A stretch of 43,276 nucleotides of DNA from Haliscomenobacteraceae bacterium (GTDB lineage Bacteria > Bacteroidota > Bacteroidia > Chitinophagales > Saprospiraceae). This document shows positions 1 through 8,463 of this stretch, piece by piece. The position numbers were made by a program, and so were the translations under genes. The stretch is taken from positions 1 to 43,276 of the forward strand of contig CANMVX010000032.1 of assembly GCA_947501115.1 (NCBI GenBank). The letters are read 5' to 3'. The notes beneath the pieces were generated by a model. It had not been told where the DNA came from. It made no database searches and was given only the letters and a program-made list of their open reading frames with translations. The first letter of the stretch is position 1; the number at the start of each line of letters is the position of its first letter.

Positions 1-894
1 GGTTTTCTCACCGAAAGGTTCAGTAAAATCTGGAAACTTAATGGTTCCGCAAACATCAAACAAAGTGGCATCCATTTTTGTCGTAGCATCGATACCATAA
101 ACACCGTACCATTTAAGATAAAGGCCGGCACTCCAGTCGGAAATAGTATATTTTCCGTCCCCTGTTTTGGTCAGTTTCACCTCCTTAGTTGCGGTAACAA
201 CCCCTTTACAACAGTCATCGGTAGATGTACCTGAAGTAGTAGCAATATAAGTACCTTCAATTTTAGAGTTACAAACGACAGCCCAGTTGATATCGCAATT
301 AGCCCCAGGAAATTCTGAACAAACAGAATCGGACCAGGAGTCAAAAAAGCGACCATCTGCAGTAGTAAATGCCCAAGTCATTTTAAAACCATCATCGGAT
401 GTAAAACGAACAGATGAAGTTCTGTCTTTCTTAAAGGTATTACTGAATACAGAAACCTTTCCCTTGCCATCACCATAATCAAAGGTAGCATCTTTGAATG
501 CAGTATAAACATCATTTGGAGATATGCTAAATTTGGCATACGCTCTATTGGCAGGAACGGCACTACCTTCCAAAGTCTTCACTTTTTTAGTACCATGATT
601 AGCTACCCGAGGATTTCCTTCCGCATCAACGTAGGACTCCTTGAAATTGACAAAAATGTCCATTTTGGTAACTGTATTAATTTTATCTATAGATATCCAT
701 TGCAATTCAATACTAATTGGCGTGGTCATATCTTTATAGAAGAAACTCGTAGCTGAGCCAGCGGCAGTTTGTGCATATCCATGAACGGCAGTTTCCGGTG
801 CAAGAACCGGATTTAACGACTCGTCCTTACAGGATGAAAACGGCAACAACAATGCGGCAGCTAGAGAATAAAGCAAAATTTTAAATCGCTTCAT
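1..894 (-). CDS. SusCD-associated surface lipoprotein, 3' end outside window
   Basis: Open frame from the ATG at 894-892 to the window edge, 298 codons without a stop; the C-terminus is missing. It starts MKRFKILLYSLAAALLLPFSSC, a lipoprotein signal with the lipobox cysteine at residue 22, followed by KDESLNP. The rest is rich in Gly, Thr and aromatic residues, with a predicted beta-rich C-terminal part containing CCKG and YLKWYGVYG. It begins 36 bp after the SusD-like gene and is the third gene of the SusC-SusD-lipoprotein cassette. That position suggests an accessory glycan-binding or surface-exposed lipoprotein, like SusE/SusF in role but not shown by homology. I do not recognise a named domain. 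It is probably cotranscribed from the SusC promoter upstream. Confidence 0.72.
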   Translation of the reverse strand, partial: MKRFKILLYSLAAALLLPFSSCKDESLNPVLAPETAVHGYAQTAAGSATSFFYKDMTTPISIELQWISIDKINTVTKMDIFVNFKESYVDAEGNPRVANHGTKKVKTLEGSAVPANRAYAKFSISPNDVYTAFKDATFDYGDGKGKVSVFSNTFKKDRTSSVRFTSDDGFKMTWAFTTADGRFFDSWSDSVCSEFPGANCDINWAVVCNSKIEGTYIATTSGTSTDDCCKGVVTATKEVKLTKTGDGKYTISDWSAGLYLKWYGVYGIDATTKMDATLFDVCGTIKFPDFTEPFGEKT

Positions 895-930
895 GTTGTG
901 TTTTTTTATTAAAACAATCAATGAAAATAA

Positions 931-2637
931 TTAGTTTGGATCCCAGAAAATCCTGTCTCTGTCATAAATAACATCCTTAGCTGTTTTCGCATTAGGATTC
1001 AATGTCAGTTCCTCTTGTGGGTAAGGTAAACGAACAGGGAATTTACGAGGAGCAAGGATTGGATCCTGTATAGTATTAGGTAAACCAGTACGACGGAAGA
1101 AGTTGTATAATTCAAAACCATTACCCCAGCTAGTAAACCAAAGTTGTTTTCCAACCACGTTTAACTTTGCGTTGTTATTGGCAGCATTGTCATAACGACT
1201 TATCCATAAATCGACATAAGCCTTTGTATCCAATACACGTCCATCGACCATAGTAACTGGTGGAGCTGGCGCATTCACATCGGATGCTCTACTAAATGTT
1301 ACTACTTTACCGATATGATCTTCGATTGCTTTTTTAAATAAAGCCTTAGCATCACCTGCTACCCCTAAAGTTAATATAGCTTCTATCTGATGATAAAGTA
1401 CATTTACTGAAGTTAAAGCGGGGAAAATACCTCCACCTGCTGCACGATTTGCTGCGGGAATAGAAGGCGCAGCGATATCATAATAACCACCTGCAGGATA
1501 AACACCTGGAATAAGTCTGAAGTCACCATCTAAAGGCACACCTGCCGGGTCAGCCCTGTCACGTCCAAATAAGCCAGCTAAGAAAGCGGCTGCTTTATCA
1601 TCATACTTAAGATTCTTATTCTCATATAAACGCTTAATTACCAAGTTACTAATTGGGAAATACCCATAAGTACAGGAAGGCGTTTGAGAACAAGGAGAAG
1701 TATTTCTTTGAGATGGATCCGCCTGATCAAGAACAGTGCCTTGAATACGACGGAAATAGTATGGCCAGCGTGGGTCAGCATCTTCTAAAGATTCTAACAT
1801 AAACTGGTGAAGAATGTAAGTAAAGCCGTTAGTACCTGCTGTATAGGAAGCACGATACCAAGGGTGGCGATTGTCAGGTGTAACCGTCTTCGAATATTGG
1901 AAAGTAAAATCTTCCGCAGTGGTAGAAATTAATTTTCCAGAAGCGATTACTGCTTCAATTTGAGATTTAGCGTTAGTGTTCACCAATCTCGTATTCATCA
2001 ACAATTTTAATTTTAAAGAAAGACCAAACTTCTCCCAACGTGCTGTATTTCCAGCGTAGATAAGGTCGCCTGTAATGGCTACAGGACGACGGGCATTGGT
2101 AACTCCTTTGATACCCTCGTCAATTAGTAAGAGCATTTTAGCATAAATAGCTGCATCGTCTTCAAAATTTGGGTTAACGATAGGCGTTTCACTGTCACCG
2201 TTAAGTGCTTCAGTGTAAGGAATATCGCCAAAAAGATCGACCATAGTAGAAACTACGTAAGCTTTTAACAGCTGCGCAATACCTAAATATTGAGGTGAAC
2301 CTGTATCACCAGCATTTGATTTGATGATTCCTTCAAGGTCCTTTAGCACATCAGCATAAAGTGAACGCCAGGTTCCATTATAGGCAGTCTGGCCAATATT
2401 CCAGTTATCATAACTACCTATAATTCCCATGAAGCCCATGAGATCGTCATTAACACCCCCACCAATAAGGCTTACCATACTGTACTGAGCCTGGGCAAGT
2501 AGAAGATCCGAACTTGCTTGTGTTGGATTATTAGGATCTTGGTTAATGTCTAAGTCAAACATATCACCACAACCACTTAGGACAAAAATCATAAGGGTGG
2601 CGGCGAAAAATCTGACGGTATTTTTTAATTTATTCAT
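931..2637 (-). CDS. SusD/RagB-family nutrient-binding outer membrane lipoprotein (SusD-like_2 type)
   Basis: 568 aa. The N-terminus has a lipobox (LSGC, Cys23), then DLDINQDPNNPTQA, the conserved opening of SusD-like_2 (PF12771) proteins, a short N-terminal tether after the lipid anchor. Further family signs are VDLFGDIPYTEALNG around residue 138 and an NFFRRTGLPN segment near the C-terminus. A Cys pair lies in the insert SPCSQTPSC. The protein should cap the SusC transporter encoded 59 bp upstream and present oligosaccharides or peptides to it. The ligand cannot be read from the sequence. It is a diverged paralogue of the SusD-like gene at 6764-8416, and the cassette order is the same. The start is an ATG and the signal peptide fits it. 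Confidence 0.93.
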   Translation of the reverse strand: MNKLKNTVRFFAATLMIFVLSGCGDMFDLDINQDPNNPTQASSDLLLAQAQYSMVSLIGGGVNDDLMGFMGIIGSYDNWNIGQTAYNGTWRSLYADVLKDLEGIIKSNAGDTGSPQYLGIAQLLKAYVVSTMVDLFGDIPYTEALNGDSETPIVNPNFEDDAAIYAKMLLLIDEGIKGVTNARRPVAITGDLIYAGNTARWEKFGLSLKLKLLMNTRLVNTNAKSQIEAVIASGKLISTTAEDFTFQYSKTVTPDNRHPWYRASYTAGTNGFTYILHQFMLESLEDADPRWPYYFRRIQGTVLDQADPSQRNTSPCSQTPSCTYGYFPISNLVIKRLYENKNLKYDDKAAAFLAGLFGRDRADPAGVPLDGDFRLIPGVYPAGGYYDIAAPSIPAANRAAGGGIFPALTSVNVLYHQIEAILTLGVAGDAKALFKKAIEDHIGKVVTFSRASDVNAPAPPVTMVDGRVLDTKAYVDLWISRYDNAANNNAKLNVVGKQLWFTSWGNGFELYNFFRRTGLPNTIQDPILAPRKFPVRLPYPQEELTLNPNAKTAKDVIYDRDRIFWDPN

Positions 2638-2696
2638 TTGTAAAATTTTTTCCCTGGACTGAAATAACCAGGATGAACAAAAATGTCAATAATTCG

Positions 2697-5600
2697 TCAG
2701 AAGGTTATAGAAAGATTCACACCAAAACGTCTCGTTGTTGGATAAGAACCATATTCAAAACCTTGAACATTTGAAGAAGCTGATTCAGCCAAAACCTCGG
2801 GATCACTATTCACCCCTTCAAGGATATTTGGTGCATTCCACCAAAGGTTACGACCAGAAAGTGATAATCTTGCAGAACCGAAAGGTGTCTTTGATAATAA
2901 CTTTTTTGGGAACTGATAAGCCAAAGAAATTTCTCTTAAACGAATAGAAGTAATATCAAAAATATTCGTTTCATCGGCGCCGTAAGCACCAAATCCGTTA
3001 GAGAAGAAATAATCAAAAGCAGTAATTGCTGTTGTATTTCTGATATAATTTCCTTTTTCATCTAATACAGGTTCAAACGTCTGTGTATTTCCATACACGC
3101 CTGGAATCACTCTGAGTGCTTCTCTGTCTTCCGTAACTTTAATCTGACCTCTTAATAAAAGAGAACCTGCAGTAGTTAAGTACATGTCACCACCCTGACG
3201 CCAGTCAAGCATCGCATTCAATGAAAATCCTTTGAATGAGAAAGTATTGATTAAACTGGTAGTAAAGTCAGGATTTGGGTCACCAATAACTTCAGACGTT
3301 GGTTCCAGAATGGTCAAACCTAATGATTTATCAATTAATAAATCACCTTCAGGCGTTTTAGCATTCGCAGAACCAAAGATTTGGCCATAAGGTAAACCTG
3401 TTCTATGAATAACACCAAGACTTGAGAATAAACCACCTACATAGATATCACCTCCTTCACCAGCATCAACTACTAAAGAGCGAATACGGGTAAAGTTAAC
3501 GGTTGCATCCCAGGTAAAGTTCTTCGTTTTAATAGGTGAGAAGTTCAACGCAACTTCAAAACCTTTGTTTTGAATTTCACCTGCATTAACTACAGCACGG
3601 GTAAAGCCTGAAGAAGCTGGTACCTGAGTAGAGGTAATCTGGTTTGTAGAATTTCTTTTGAACCAGGTAAATTCTAAGGCAACTTTATTTTTCAATAATC
3701 TTACATCTGCACCAAACTCAATCTCAGTCGTTAACTCAGACAATAAATTACCATTTCCCAATGTGTTACCTAAGGAAGCTAAATTGAATTTAGAACCACC
3801 AGCGGTTGTAAAAGGAGTAGATAAGAAATAAGGCGTAGCTGTTCTGTAAGGCGTTGCTTCGTTACCTACTTGTGTCCAGGCACCTCTAATTTTAGCATAA
3901 CCTAAGAAGTTATTTGAAATATCGAAAGCATCTGTTAGGACAAAAGAGGCATTCACCCCAGGATAGAAGTAACTTCTATTAGCTGCCGGTAATGTTGAAG
4001 AGAAATCATTACGTGCAGTAATGCCTAAGTACAAATAATTTTTGTATCCAAGTTGCATGTCAGAGTAAGCCGCATAAAAACGCTGTGAGCGATTAAATTC
4101 AGAACTTAGCTGAGTAACCGTAGCATCGGTATTATATAAACCTCTTGAGATAATACCATCACCAACTACATAACGTGTGCCATAAGAACGTTGATTCCAG
4201 TTAAAACCTGCAATCAATCTAAAATCTATATTCTCACCGAATTTGGTTGTAACGGTAGCTAAATAGTTTAAATCTATTTCTGTGTTTGTTACATCATTTG
4301 TCCAAACCTCACCATTTGCATCGGCTACTCCACCAGCTACTTTTACGTTTTTCTGAAAATCAGAATAAGTATTCATTCCACCTCTGGCACTTAAAGCCAA
4401 CCAAGGAGTTACGTCATAGTTTAAGGCAATATTACCATACACACGATTTACGTTTGATTTGAAATAATCATACTTGGTTAACCAACGAGGGTTATCCAAT
4501 GCACGATAGAAAACGTTTGAGCCAGTAACGGGATTTTCAAAAGGATAAGCAATACCTTCTGGATTCGTTTCGTTCAAATCAAAATTTCTTGGCAGGTAGA
4601 ATAAACGCGTAAAAATAGACGCGTCCGCAGTACCGAAGTTACCACCGAAAACAGAGCCACCTGAAGGAGGCGTTCTTTGCTCTGAATTTACATAAGTAAC
4701 GTTTCCAGAAACAGAAAGACCGTTATCTAATTTAGCATTTCCACCCACACTTACGGAAGTACGACCAGAGTGGCTATTAGGAACGATACCTTCATTATTC
4801 ATTCTACTTACCACAGCATTTAGGGCTGACTTTTCATTTCCACCATTAATATTGATAGAATTTTCAAATAAGCCACCATCGCGGAAGAAAGGTCCAATGA
4901 TATCATAAGGGCGATAAGGAACTGCCATTGCTTTTCCGTCTTTCATCAATTGAGGGAAAACATTAGGAAAACGAGAACCGGCAAAACCACCAGAAACCAA
5001 TGGGTGAGGAACGGTACCTTCGGGATAACCTGGAACGATTACTTTAGAATAGCTTGTTCCGTAAGCGGAATTTAAGCGATCTACATGTTCTGCAAAAGGA
5101 GAACCCCAGTTACCGATGAAACCACCGTTATATACCTGGTTTGAACCTTGACCATAAACATCCTGATAATCGGGAATACCTGAAATTTGCTCAGATTGGA
5201 AAGAAGAGTTATAAGTTACTTCTAATCCCTTTCTTGAACCTTTACTTCCAGACTTAGTGGTAATAACGATAACACCGTTAGTTGCTCTCGAGCCATAAAG
5301 AGCCGACGCAGCTGCACCTTTTAATACGGTCATCGACTCAATATTATTAGGGTCGATATCGAAACCACGATTCGAGAACTGCGCACCTGATTGAGCACCC
5401 GTTGTTGCGTTCACCGAGTTATCAAAAGGAACCCCATCGACAACAAACAGCGGCTGAGTATTTCCTGTAAGGGAAGAAAAGCCTCTGATGTTAATTTTAG
5501 TTGAAGTACCTGGTCCACCACCTGATCCGGTAATAGTAACGCCTGGAATTTTACCTGCCACTGCCCTTAGCGGATCAGCTTCAGATCTTTGGAGTACGTC

Positions 5601-5981
5601 ACTGGAATTTAAATTAGTAACGGCATAACCCATTGACTTTTTACTTCTTTCAATACCAATAGCGGTAACCAAGACCTCAGATAATTGTTCTGCACCCTCT
5701 TCCAAGGTAGCATCTACAACATTTGAAGCGCTCAAGGTCACCTCTTTTGTTTCATACCCTGTGTAAGAAAATACCAATATTGTGGCATTTGCTGGCACAG
5801 CTAAGCTGTAAGTACCGTCGAGATCCGTTACTGTACCTGTGCTTAATCCCTTTACGAGGATACTGGCACCGATAAGTGGTTCTCCACCTGAATCAGTCAC
5901 TTTACCGGTGATTGTTCTTTGCGCAAAAGCTCCTATAGCTGCAAAGAAAACCAACGAAAGTGCTAGTAAGTGTTTTTTCAT
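2697..5981 (-). CDS. SusC/RagA-type TonB-linked outer membrane transporter (cassette 2)
   Basis: 1094 aa from the chosen ATG at 5981 (MKKHLLALSLVFFAAIGAFA, a clean signal peptide). A TTG 30 bp further upstream would add ten residues, but the paralogue at 8464-11652 begins at the equivalent MKKH, so the shorter form is preferred. Domains: carboxypeptidase-regulatory-like beta domain about residues 21-105 (RTITGKVTDSGGEPLIGASI), a QLSEVLVTAIG segment in TonB-box position, a plug with IRGFSSL and PLFVVDGVPFDN up to about 245, then a 22-strand-type barrel ending in Phe (LSITF). It forms the import pore with the SusD-like lipoprotein downstream. The plug also has the usual VLKGAAASALYGSRATNGVIVITT block. 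The ligand is unknown. Confidence 0.95.
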   Translation of the reverse strand: MKKHLLALSLVFFAAIGAFAQRTITGKVTDSGGEPLIGASILVKGLSTGTVTDLDGTYSLAVPANATILVFSYTGYETKEVTLSASNVVDATLEEGAEQLSEVLVTAIGIERSKKSMGYAVTNLNSSDVLQRSEADPLRAVAGKIPGVTITGSGGGPGTSTKINIRGFSSLTGNTQPLFVVDGVPFDNSVNATTGAQSGAQFSNRGFDIDPNNIESMTVLKGAAASALYGSRATNGVIVITTKSGSKGSRKGLEVTYNSSFQSEQISGIPDYQDVYGQGSNQVYNGGFIGNWGSPFAEHVDRLNSAYGTSYSKVIVPGYPEGTVPHPLVSGGFAGSRFPNVFPQLMKDGKAMAVPYRPYDIIGPFFRDGGLFENSININGGNEKSALNAVVSRMNNEGIVPNSHSGRTSVSVGGNAKLDNGLSVSGNVTYVNSEQRTPPSGGSVFGGNFGTADASIFTRLFYLPRNFDLNETNPEGIAYPFENPVTGSNVFYRALDNPRWLTKYDYFKSNVNRVYGNIALNYDVTPWLALSARGGMNTYSDFQKNVKVAGGVADANGEVWTNDVTNTEIDLNYLATVTTKFGENIDFRLIAGFNWNQRSYGTRYVVGDGIISRGLYNTDATVTQLSSEFNRSQRFYAAYSDMQLGYKNYLYLGITARNDFSSTLPAANRSYFYPGVNASFVLTDAFDISNNFLGYAKIRGAWTQVGNEATPYRTATPYFLSTPFTTAGGSKFNLASLGNTLGNGNLLSELTTEIEFGADVRLLKNKVALEFTWFKRNSTNQITSTQVPASSGFTRAVVNAGEIQNKGFEVALNFSPIKTKNFTWDATVNFTRIRSLVVDAGEGGDIYVGGLFSSLGVIHRTGLPYGQIFGSANAKTPEGDLLIDKSLGLTILEPTSEVIGDPNPDFTTSLINTFSFKGFSLNAMLDWRQGGDMYLTTAGSLLLRGQIKVTEDREALRVIPGVYGNTQTFEPVLDEKGNYIRNTTAITAFDYFFSNGFGAYGADETNIFDITSIRLREISLAYQFPKKLLSKTPFGSARLSLSGRNLWWNAPNILEGVNSDPEVLAESASSNVQGFEYGSYPTTRRFGVNLSITF

Positions 5982-6098
5982 ACTAATCCATTTTTTGTTA
6001 ATAATAAACAATAGTTAGTGTAAAATTAATTTATTGTAAGTAAGGGACGCAATAAATAAGTAAAATTTTTATAAAATCAAAAAAATAAATACAAAATA

Positions 6099-6137
6099 AA
6101 ATAAAAAAGGCGATGGATTTAGTAAAAATCCACCGCC
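6099..6137 (-). terminator. Intrinsic terminator between the two SusCD cassettes
   Basis: Arms 6109-6120 and 6126-6137 pair over 12 bp with a single G-U wobble (read on the minus strand) around a 5-nt loop. On the minus strand the stem is followed by TTTTTTATTTTATTTTG. It lies 31 bp after the lipoprotein stop at 6168 and about 120 bp before the next SusC start at 5981, so it should end the first cassette's transcript and make the second cassette an independent unit. Confidence 0.85.
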
Positions 6138-6167
6138 AGGTATAAAAAACCAAATAGTATTTGGAAT

Positions 6168-6734
6168 TTAGTTTACAACATTTGCTCTGTATAAAAATGG
6201 AGAAGAATAGAATGCACCACCCACGATATCACCGCTGGAATTGGCTGCATCAAATACTTTACCATCTTTTAATTTCATTTTTGCACGAATTTCAAAACGA
6301 TCTCCAGTAGCAATTTGATCTGCTGTAAGCTTCAAAGCATCTTGCATTTCTTTACCTGTTACCACTAAAGTAGCACGAGGATATCCTGTAGCAGCATCTT
6401 TAGCAAAATTACTGGCATTAAGCGTTTTTAAAGCCACGTCAGTCTTTGCATTGGAACCATTCGCAGGGGTATTGTCCAAAAATCTGATAACCATTTCATA
6501 GGTATCAAAATTGGCACCAGCATTAGGCGTTACTGCTTCTAAAACCATCGTCATGTTTGTACCCGCCATATTTGCTTTACTCACTGAAAAGATAGGAATA
6601 GGGAAAGGCGTAACCGTTCTCATATAACCACCTTGTTCAAAACTAAATTCATCAAGACGTTCTACCATTTCCGTTTCACAGGAAACCAAGAAGAAGGCAG
6701 AAAGCAACATCCCGATTTTTAATAAATTTTTCAT
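6168..6734 (-). CDS. Small SusCD-associated lipoprotein
   Basis: 188 aa from the ATG at 6734; a TTG three codons upstream (6743) is a less likely start. The signal MKNLLKIGMLLSAFFLVSC has its lipobox cysteine at residue 19. The mature part opens ETEMVERLDEFSFEQGGYMRTVTPFP and continues with mixed beta content (SVSKANMAGTNMTMVLEAVTPN, then ATGDRFEIRAKMKLKDGK), ending GGAFYSSPFLYRANVVN. It is the third gene of cassette 1, 29 bp after the SusD-like gene, and occupies the same place as the lipoprotein at 1-894, though the two are not obviously alike in sequence. Probably exposed on the cell surface with the SusCD complex; the function is not known to me. Confidence 0.8.
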   Translation of the reverse strand: MKNLLKIGMLLSAFFLVSCETEMVERLDEFSFEQGGYMRTVTPFPIPIFSVSKANMAGTNMTMVLEAVTPNAGANFDTYEMVIRFLDNTPANGSNAKTDVALKTLNASNFAKDAATGYPRATLVVTGKEMQDALKLTADQIATGDRFEIRAKMKLKDGKVFDAANSSGDIVGGAFYSSPFLYRANVVN

Positions 6735-6763
6735 ATTTATCAATTTTTTTATCCGTGAAAGGA

Positions 6764-8416
6764 TTATTTAATAAAGTTAGCTGGATTATTATCCCAGAAT
6801 ACCTGAACAGCTGCATTAGCCTTTTGCTTTGCATTTTTATTACGCGTTACATAAGATAACGGGTAGTAAAGTGATCTGGCAAACGGACCTGGATTTGGAT
6901 CCAGCGCTGGTTGTTGACCTGAAGGCTTACCTGTACGACGATATAAGTTATAAGACTCAATACCATTTCCATGAAGGGCAACCCAATATTCTGTAGCTAC
7001 AATGTCCAGTTTGGCATCTGTGGTAGTGGCAGCATCGAACTGTGCCAATACATAATCAACGTATTTCGTTACATCTTCAGCCCATTTAATTCCTTTATCC
7101 GCTTCGAATCCTGCAATTTTAGATGCTTCTGAAGTACCTAATGCAAGAGAACGAACATCGGCAAAGGATTTCTCCAATGCAGATTTCAATAATGCTCTTG
7201 CATCCCCTGTTGTTTTCAATGTAAGTACCGATTCAGCCAACATAAAGTCAACAAAAGAGCGCATCATTACAGGGTGAATACCTGCACCACCTGCACCAGC
7301 ACCTAAAGAAACACCTCTATTACCGTCATTATCATATAAACCACCGGCAGGGTAAATACCCCAAGCTGTACGTTTTAAGCCATCTGGTGGAATACCTTCA
7401 TTATTTAGATGGTCACGACCCCAGTAGCCTGCGCTAGGTGTAGGAACACAAAAAACATCTTTCGTGCCATAGTGATTAGGCTTTACCAAGGTAATACAAC
7501 GAAGTTCATTAATATCCTTTGTATTTGCCGTGGTTTGACGGTAGAAATAATATCTGATTCTTGGATCCTGGAAACCACGACCTCCATCAAATAATTGAGC
7601 CATATATGAATTTGACTGATAATCACCTCCACCTGTTGGGCTATATTGCCCAGCGTAACGAGGATGACGCGTGTCAGGATTCGTTAAATTTGTTCCAAAT
7701 TTGAAAGAAAAATTTTGTCCTGCAGTTGAAATCAATTTGTTTTCTGTAACTAAAGCATTGATTGCAGATGTGGAACCTGCTGCATCAACAAGTCTTCTAT
7801 TCAAATAATATTTCAATTTCATCGTATTAGCTACACGAATCCAGCTGTCTGTATTTCCACCATAAAACAAATCACCTGTAGCACCAGACTTAGATTTTGC
7901 ATTGAAATTTTCAATGGCTTTATTTAAGTCAGCTAAAGCTGCTGCATAAACGTCAGCTGCTTTATCTACATTGGGATTAAAATTTGAAGGATCAACAGCC
8001 TCTTTAAAAGGAACATCTCCGAAATAATCTACTAAGTTCATCAAAACCATAGCACGAACGACTCTGGAAATACCTGCATGCACAAATAATTCTCCCTTTT
8101 CAGCAATAGATATAGTTGCTGCAACATCAGCCAATACACCAGCATAGGAGCTACTCCAGCGACCGTCAGAACTACCTGGGGAAACTGCGTTATCATAAAT
8201 AACAGATCCTTGATTTAACATTCTTGTTAAACGCATACCAGGATCACTAAATCCGTTAAAATTTCCTGCATATCCAGTAGTCACTGAATTGAGGAGATAA
8301 TTGATATCAGCATTATTAACCGTTACAGCATTGGGGTTATCAAGCAAATCTAATTCGCATGAACTAACCACGGTAACCGCCAATATCAAAAACAACATTT
8401 TGATTTTATGTATCAT
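6764..8416 (-). CDS. SusD/RagB-family nutrient-binding outer membrane lipoprotein (SusD-like_2 type)
   Basis: 550 aa. Lipoprotein signal with SSC lipobox, Cys20, then ELDLLDNPNAVTVNNADINYLL, the start typical of SusD-like_2 (PF12771) proteins. Internal signs are LVDYFGDVPFKEAVDPSN, a tetratricopeptide-like helical stretch, and SYNLYRRTGKPSGQQP near the C-terminus, matching FFRRTGLPN in the cassette 2 paralogue. A Cys pair (LRC ... VFC) lies in the same insert region as in the paralogue and may form a disulfide. It begins 47 bp after the SusC-like gene and is the substrate-capturing partner of that transporter. The ligand is not predictable from sequence. Confidence 0.93.
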   Translation of the reverse strand: MIHKIKMLFLILAVTVVSSCELDLLDNPNAVTVNNADINYLLNSVTTGYAGNFNGFSDPGMRLTRMLNQGSVIYDNAVSPGSSDGRWSSSYAGVLADVAATISIAEKGELFVHAGISRVVRAMVLMNLVDYFGDVPFKEAVDPSNFNPNVDKAADVYAAALADLNKAIENFNAKSKSGATGDLFYGGNTDSWIRVANTMKLKYYLNRRLVDAAGSTSAINALVTENKLISTAGQNFSFKFGTNLTNPDTRHPRYAGQYSPTGGGDYQSNSYMAQLFDGGRGFQDPRIRYYFYRQTTANTKDINELRCITLVKPNHYGTKDVFCVPTPSAGYWGRDHLNNEGIPPDGLKRTAWGIYPAGGLYDNDGNRGVSLGAGAGGAGIHPVMMRSFVDFMLAESVLTLKTTGDARALLKSALEKSFADVRSLALGTSEASKIAGFEADKGIKWAEDVTKYVDYVLAQFDAATTTDAKLDIVATEYWVALHGNGIESYNLYRRTGKPSGQQPALDPNPGPFARSLYYPLSYVTRNKNAKQKANAAVQVFWDNNPANFIK

Positions 8417-8463
8417 TTCTTTGTTTTTTAATTAAGACGAAAAAAATGTGGCAATACTGCCAA

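Noticed and set aside
2697-6011. Longer start (TTG at 6011) for the cassette 2 SusC.
   Set aside because: It would put ten residues before a normal signal peptide; the paralogue starts at the equivalent MKKH with ATG.
6735-6763. Separate promoter or terminator between the SusD-like and lipoprotein genes.
   Set aside because: The 29-bp gap has no hairpin or promoter box; cotranscription is simpler.
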